Assembly (NCBI GenBank): GCA_000183865.1
Contig: CM001047.1
Location: 2,116,679 to 2,123,881 of the forward strand
DNA: 7,203 bases
Direction of reading: 5' to 3'
DNA from: Listeria marthii FSL S4-120
GTDB taxonomy: Bacteria > Bacillota > Bacilli > Lactobacillales > Listeriaceae
Part shown: piece by piece, positions 5,324 through 7,203 of the stretch
Layout of the letters: each line of letters starts with the position of its first letter
Numbering within the stretch: position 1 is the first letter of the stretch
Position numbers and translations under genes: made by a program
Notes under the pieces: generated by a model
Database searches by the model: none
What the model was told of the DNA's origin: nothing
The model's input: the letters and a program-made list of their open reading frames with translations, nothing else

Positions 5324-7203
5324 TTAAATTTCTACTGTTACAGCCGTTTCTAGCAAATATTTTTTCTTATACATTTCTAAATCAATTGGCTCTCCGTGAC
5401 ATAATTTTACAGTCACTTGTCCGACTTCTACTTTTACTTCTAATAAGCGATCGCGGAAGTTAATTTTGAAACGATAATTGTCCCAGCCTGTTGGTAGAAA
5501 TGGCGCAAAGCTTAACTCGCCCGCTGTTACGCGCATACCAGCAAAGCCTTGGACAATGGATAGCCAGCTTCCGGCCATGGAGGTAATGTGCAAGCCATCG
5601 TCTGTGTCATTGTTGATATTATCAAGATCCAGTCGCGCTGTCCGCTGATACAGTTCTACTGCTTTATCATATTTACCAAGTTCCGCCGCTAACACTGCAT
5701 GCACAGCTGGCGATAAACTAGATTCATGTACCGTTAATGGCTCATAAAATTCGAAGTTGCGTTGTTTTGTGTCAAAGTCAAAGTCATCATAGAACAAATA
5801 TAAACCTTGAAGTACATCTGCTTGTTTAATGAAGCAAGAACGTAAAATTTTATCCCACGACCAGTTTTGATTGATTGGCATATCTTCTGATTTTAGTGTA
5901 TCCGTCGAACGTAACTCTTTATCTAAAAAGGTATCGTGTTGCACAAAAATCTGCCATTTTTCGTCAAAAGGATAATACATTCTATGCTCGATATCTTCCC
6001 ATTTAGCAACTTCATATTCGGTCACGCCTAAACGTTTTTTCGCTTCTGCATCCAAGTTTTCTAGCGTATATCGAATTGTCCAAGCCGCGATATAGTTTGT
6101 ATACCAGTTATTGCTAACGTTATTATCGTATTCATTTGGTCCAGTAACGCCGTGAATCATGTATTTATCAAGGCGATCGGATAAATGTACGCGGTCAGCC
6201 CAGAAACGAGTAATTTCGGTTAATACTTCAATACCATCTGTTTTTAAATACGAGTCATCGCCAGTGTAGTTAGTATAGTTGTAAATCGCATAGGCAATCG
6301 CGCCATTACGGTGGATTTCTTCAAAAGTAATTTCCCACTCATTATGACACTCGACTCCGGTAAAAGTGACCATTGGGTAAAGTGCGCCACCTAAGCCAAT
6401 TTTTTGTGCGTTGATTTTGGCACCGTCTAATTGATCATGGCGATATTTGAGTAAGTTATGGCTGACAGATTTGTCCGTTAGCGATAAATACATTGGAAGT
6501 GCGAACGCTTCGGTATCCCAGTATGTCGCGCCGCCATATTTCTCTCCAGTGAAGCCTTTCGGACCAATGTTTAATCTAGCATCTTCGCCGTAGTAAGTCG
6601 CAAATAATTGGAAAATGTTAAAACGAATGCCTTGTTGCGCGGAATCGTCACCCGCTATTTCGACATCAGCTTTATCCCAGCGTTCGCGCCATCCTGCTAC
6701 ATGTGCGGCTAACAGCTCTTCGTAAGACATGGTTTCCAAGCTTTTTAAAATTGCTTCCCCCGCTGGTAAAATTTCCGCTTCTTCAAAATCACGAGAAGTA
6801 GTGATGACCACTCGTTTTTCGATTTGTGCTACCTCATTTGCTTGTAAATCAAATTGATAATAGTTTTCGGCGTAAAGATCCTTTGTTTGGTTTGTTTCGT
6901 TTACCGCATTGGTCTTATTTTCCATTACTGCAGAAACGGTGAAGCGTGGTGTACCAAAGTTATTTGGGATTGTTTTAGTTACAAGTGAGCCGCAACTTAC
7001 TGATGAAGCTTTTTCGACTTCTTGCCAGAACATTTCTTCATAGTTGGCATCTTCATTTTGAACATTGCCGTTTAAAGTGGACGTTAATTCCACTTTCGCC
7101 GGGCTTAGCGCTTTCACGTGGTAGCGAATAACCGCCAGTTCTTTCGTTGCAACACTTAGGAAACGTTCCGCTGAAATCTGGAAGGTTTTATTATTTTTAA
7201 CGA
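5324..7203 (-). CDS. mapA: Maltose phosphorylase, GH65 (5' end outside window)
   Basis: Glycoside hydrolase family 65 phosphorylase, which splits maltose with inorganic phosphate into beta-glucose-1-phosphate and glucose in the cytosol. About 625 residues are present. The frame stays open to the right edge, so the N-terminus is missing, roughly 130 residues if the protein is near 750 as in the family. The end of the N-terminal beta-sandwich, the (alpha/alpha)6 catalytic barrel and the C-terminal beta domain are covered. [11 protein letters not shown] holds the general acid Glu (codon 6131-6133), and [36 protein letters not shown] and [11 protein letters not shown] are typical of the family; the HESS stretch and the His are, from memory, in the phosphate site. 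A GTG at 7115-7117 is not the start, since upstream codons continue family-like sequence. Kojibiose or trehalose phosphorylase are close relatives, so substrate choice is inferred from similarity and my memory of the Listeria locus. A strong terminator follows. Confidence 0.88.
   Translation of the reverse strand, partial: VKNNKTFQISAERFLSVATKELAVIRYHVKALSPAKVELTSTLNGNVQNEDANYEEMFWQEVEKASSVSCGSLVTKTIPNNFGTPRFTVSAVMENKTNAVNETNQTKDLYAENYYQFDLQANEVAQIEKRVVITTSRDFEEAEILPAGEAILKSLETMSYEELLAAHVAGWRERWDKADVEIAGDDSAQQGIRFNIFQLFATYYGEDARLNIGPKGFTGEKYGGATYWDTEAFALPMYLSLTDKSVSHNLLKYRHDQLDGAKINAQKIGLGGALYPMVTFTGVECHNEWEITFEEIHRNGAIAYAIYNYTNYTGDDSYLKTDGIEVLTEITRFWADRVHLSDRLDKYMIHGVTGPNEYDNNVSNNWYTNYIAAWTIRYTLENLDAEAKKRLGVTEYEVAKWEDIEHRMYYPFDEKWQIFVQHDTFLDKELRSTDTLKSEDMPINQNWSWDKILRSCFIKQADVLQGLYLFYDDFDFDTKQRNFEFYEPLTVHESSLSPAVHAVLAAELGKYDKAVELYQRTARLDLDNINNDTDDGLHITSMAGSWLSIVQGFAGMRVTAGELSFAPFLPTGWDNYRFKINFRDRLLEVKVEVGQVTVKLCHGEPIDLEMYKKKYLLETAVTVEI

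Noticed and set aside
7115..7117. GTG as the start of maltose phosphorylase
   Set aside because: The frame continues without a stop to the window edge and the fragment is too short for the family, so the true start lies to the right.
1..7203. Mobile elements, phage genes, CRISPR array, tRNA or rRNA
   Set aside because: No transposase, integrase, regular spaced repeats or RNA gene sequence could be found; the genes look like ordinary core genes.

Overview
The window looks like chromosomal backbone DNA of a low-GC Firmicute, most probably Listeria (L. monocytogenes or a close relative). The gene order maltose phosphorylase, cdaA, ybbR/cdaR, glmM and the CdaA and GlmM protein sequences fit what I remember of Listeria. 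That assignment is from memory, not from a search. Shine-Dalgarno sites are strong (GGAGG-type) and promoters are sigma-A-like. I see no mobile element, phage gene, tRNA, rRNA or CRISPR array.

Layout from left to right. An eight-helix membrane protein of unknown function lies on the minus strand (14-847). It is divergent, across only 52 bp, from a small GNAT acetyltransferase on the plus strand (900-1361). The acetyltransferase converges on glmM (minus, 1396-2748), and one hairpin (1352-1385) can serve as terminator for both. A 239-bp gap follows that holds a terminator for the upstream genes and a likely private promoter for glmM. Next come cdaR/ybbR (minus, 2988-4331) and cdaA (minus, 4328-5149), which overlap by ATGA. 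A 174-bp gap follows with the cdaA promoter, a 5'-UTR hairpin and a strong terminator carrying a consensus-like CcpA (cre) site. The right edge is filled by a maltose phosphorylase gene (minus, 5324 to beyond 7203) whose 5' end lies outside the window.

The central block is the c-di-AMP / cell-wall precursor module. CdaA is a membrane-anchored diadenylate cyclase. CdaR is a membrane-anchored, extracytoplasmic four-YbbR-domain partner. GlmM makes glucosamine-1-phosphate for peptidoglycan and teichoic acid precursors. In Bacillus, Listeria, Staphylococcus and Lactococcus, one or both of CdaR and GlmM are reported to bind CdaA and adjust its activity. The module couples the turgor/potassium messenger c-di-AMP with wall synthesis. 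Maltose phosphorylase is a separate carbohydrate-use gene; a cre site at its 3' end would be the only visible regulatory link between carbon status and the c-di-AMP region.

I do not see a clearly new biological system. The points worth a second look are regulatory: the cre-like site inside the terminator upstream of cdaA, the hairpin at the presumed 5' end of cdaA mRNA, the terminator plus promoter with a flanking inverted repeat that may uncouple glmM from cdaAR, and a 4+4 helix duplication in the uncharacterised membrane protein.
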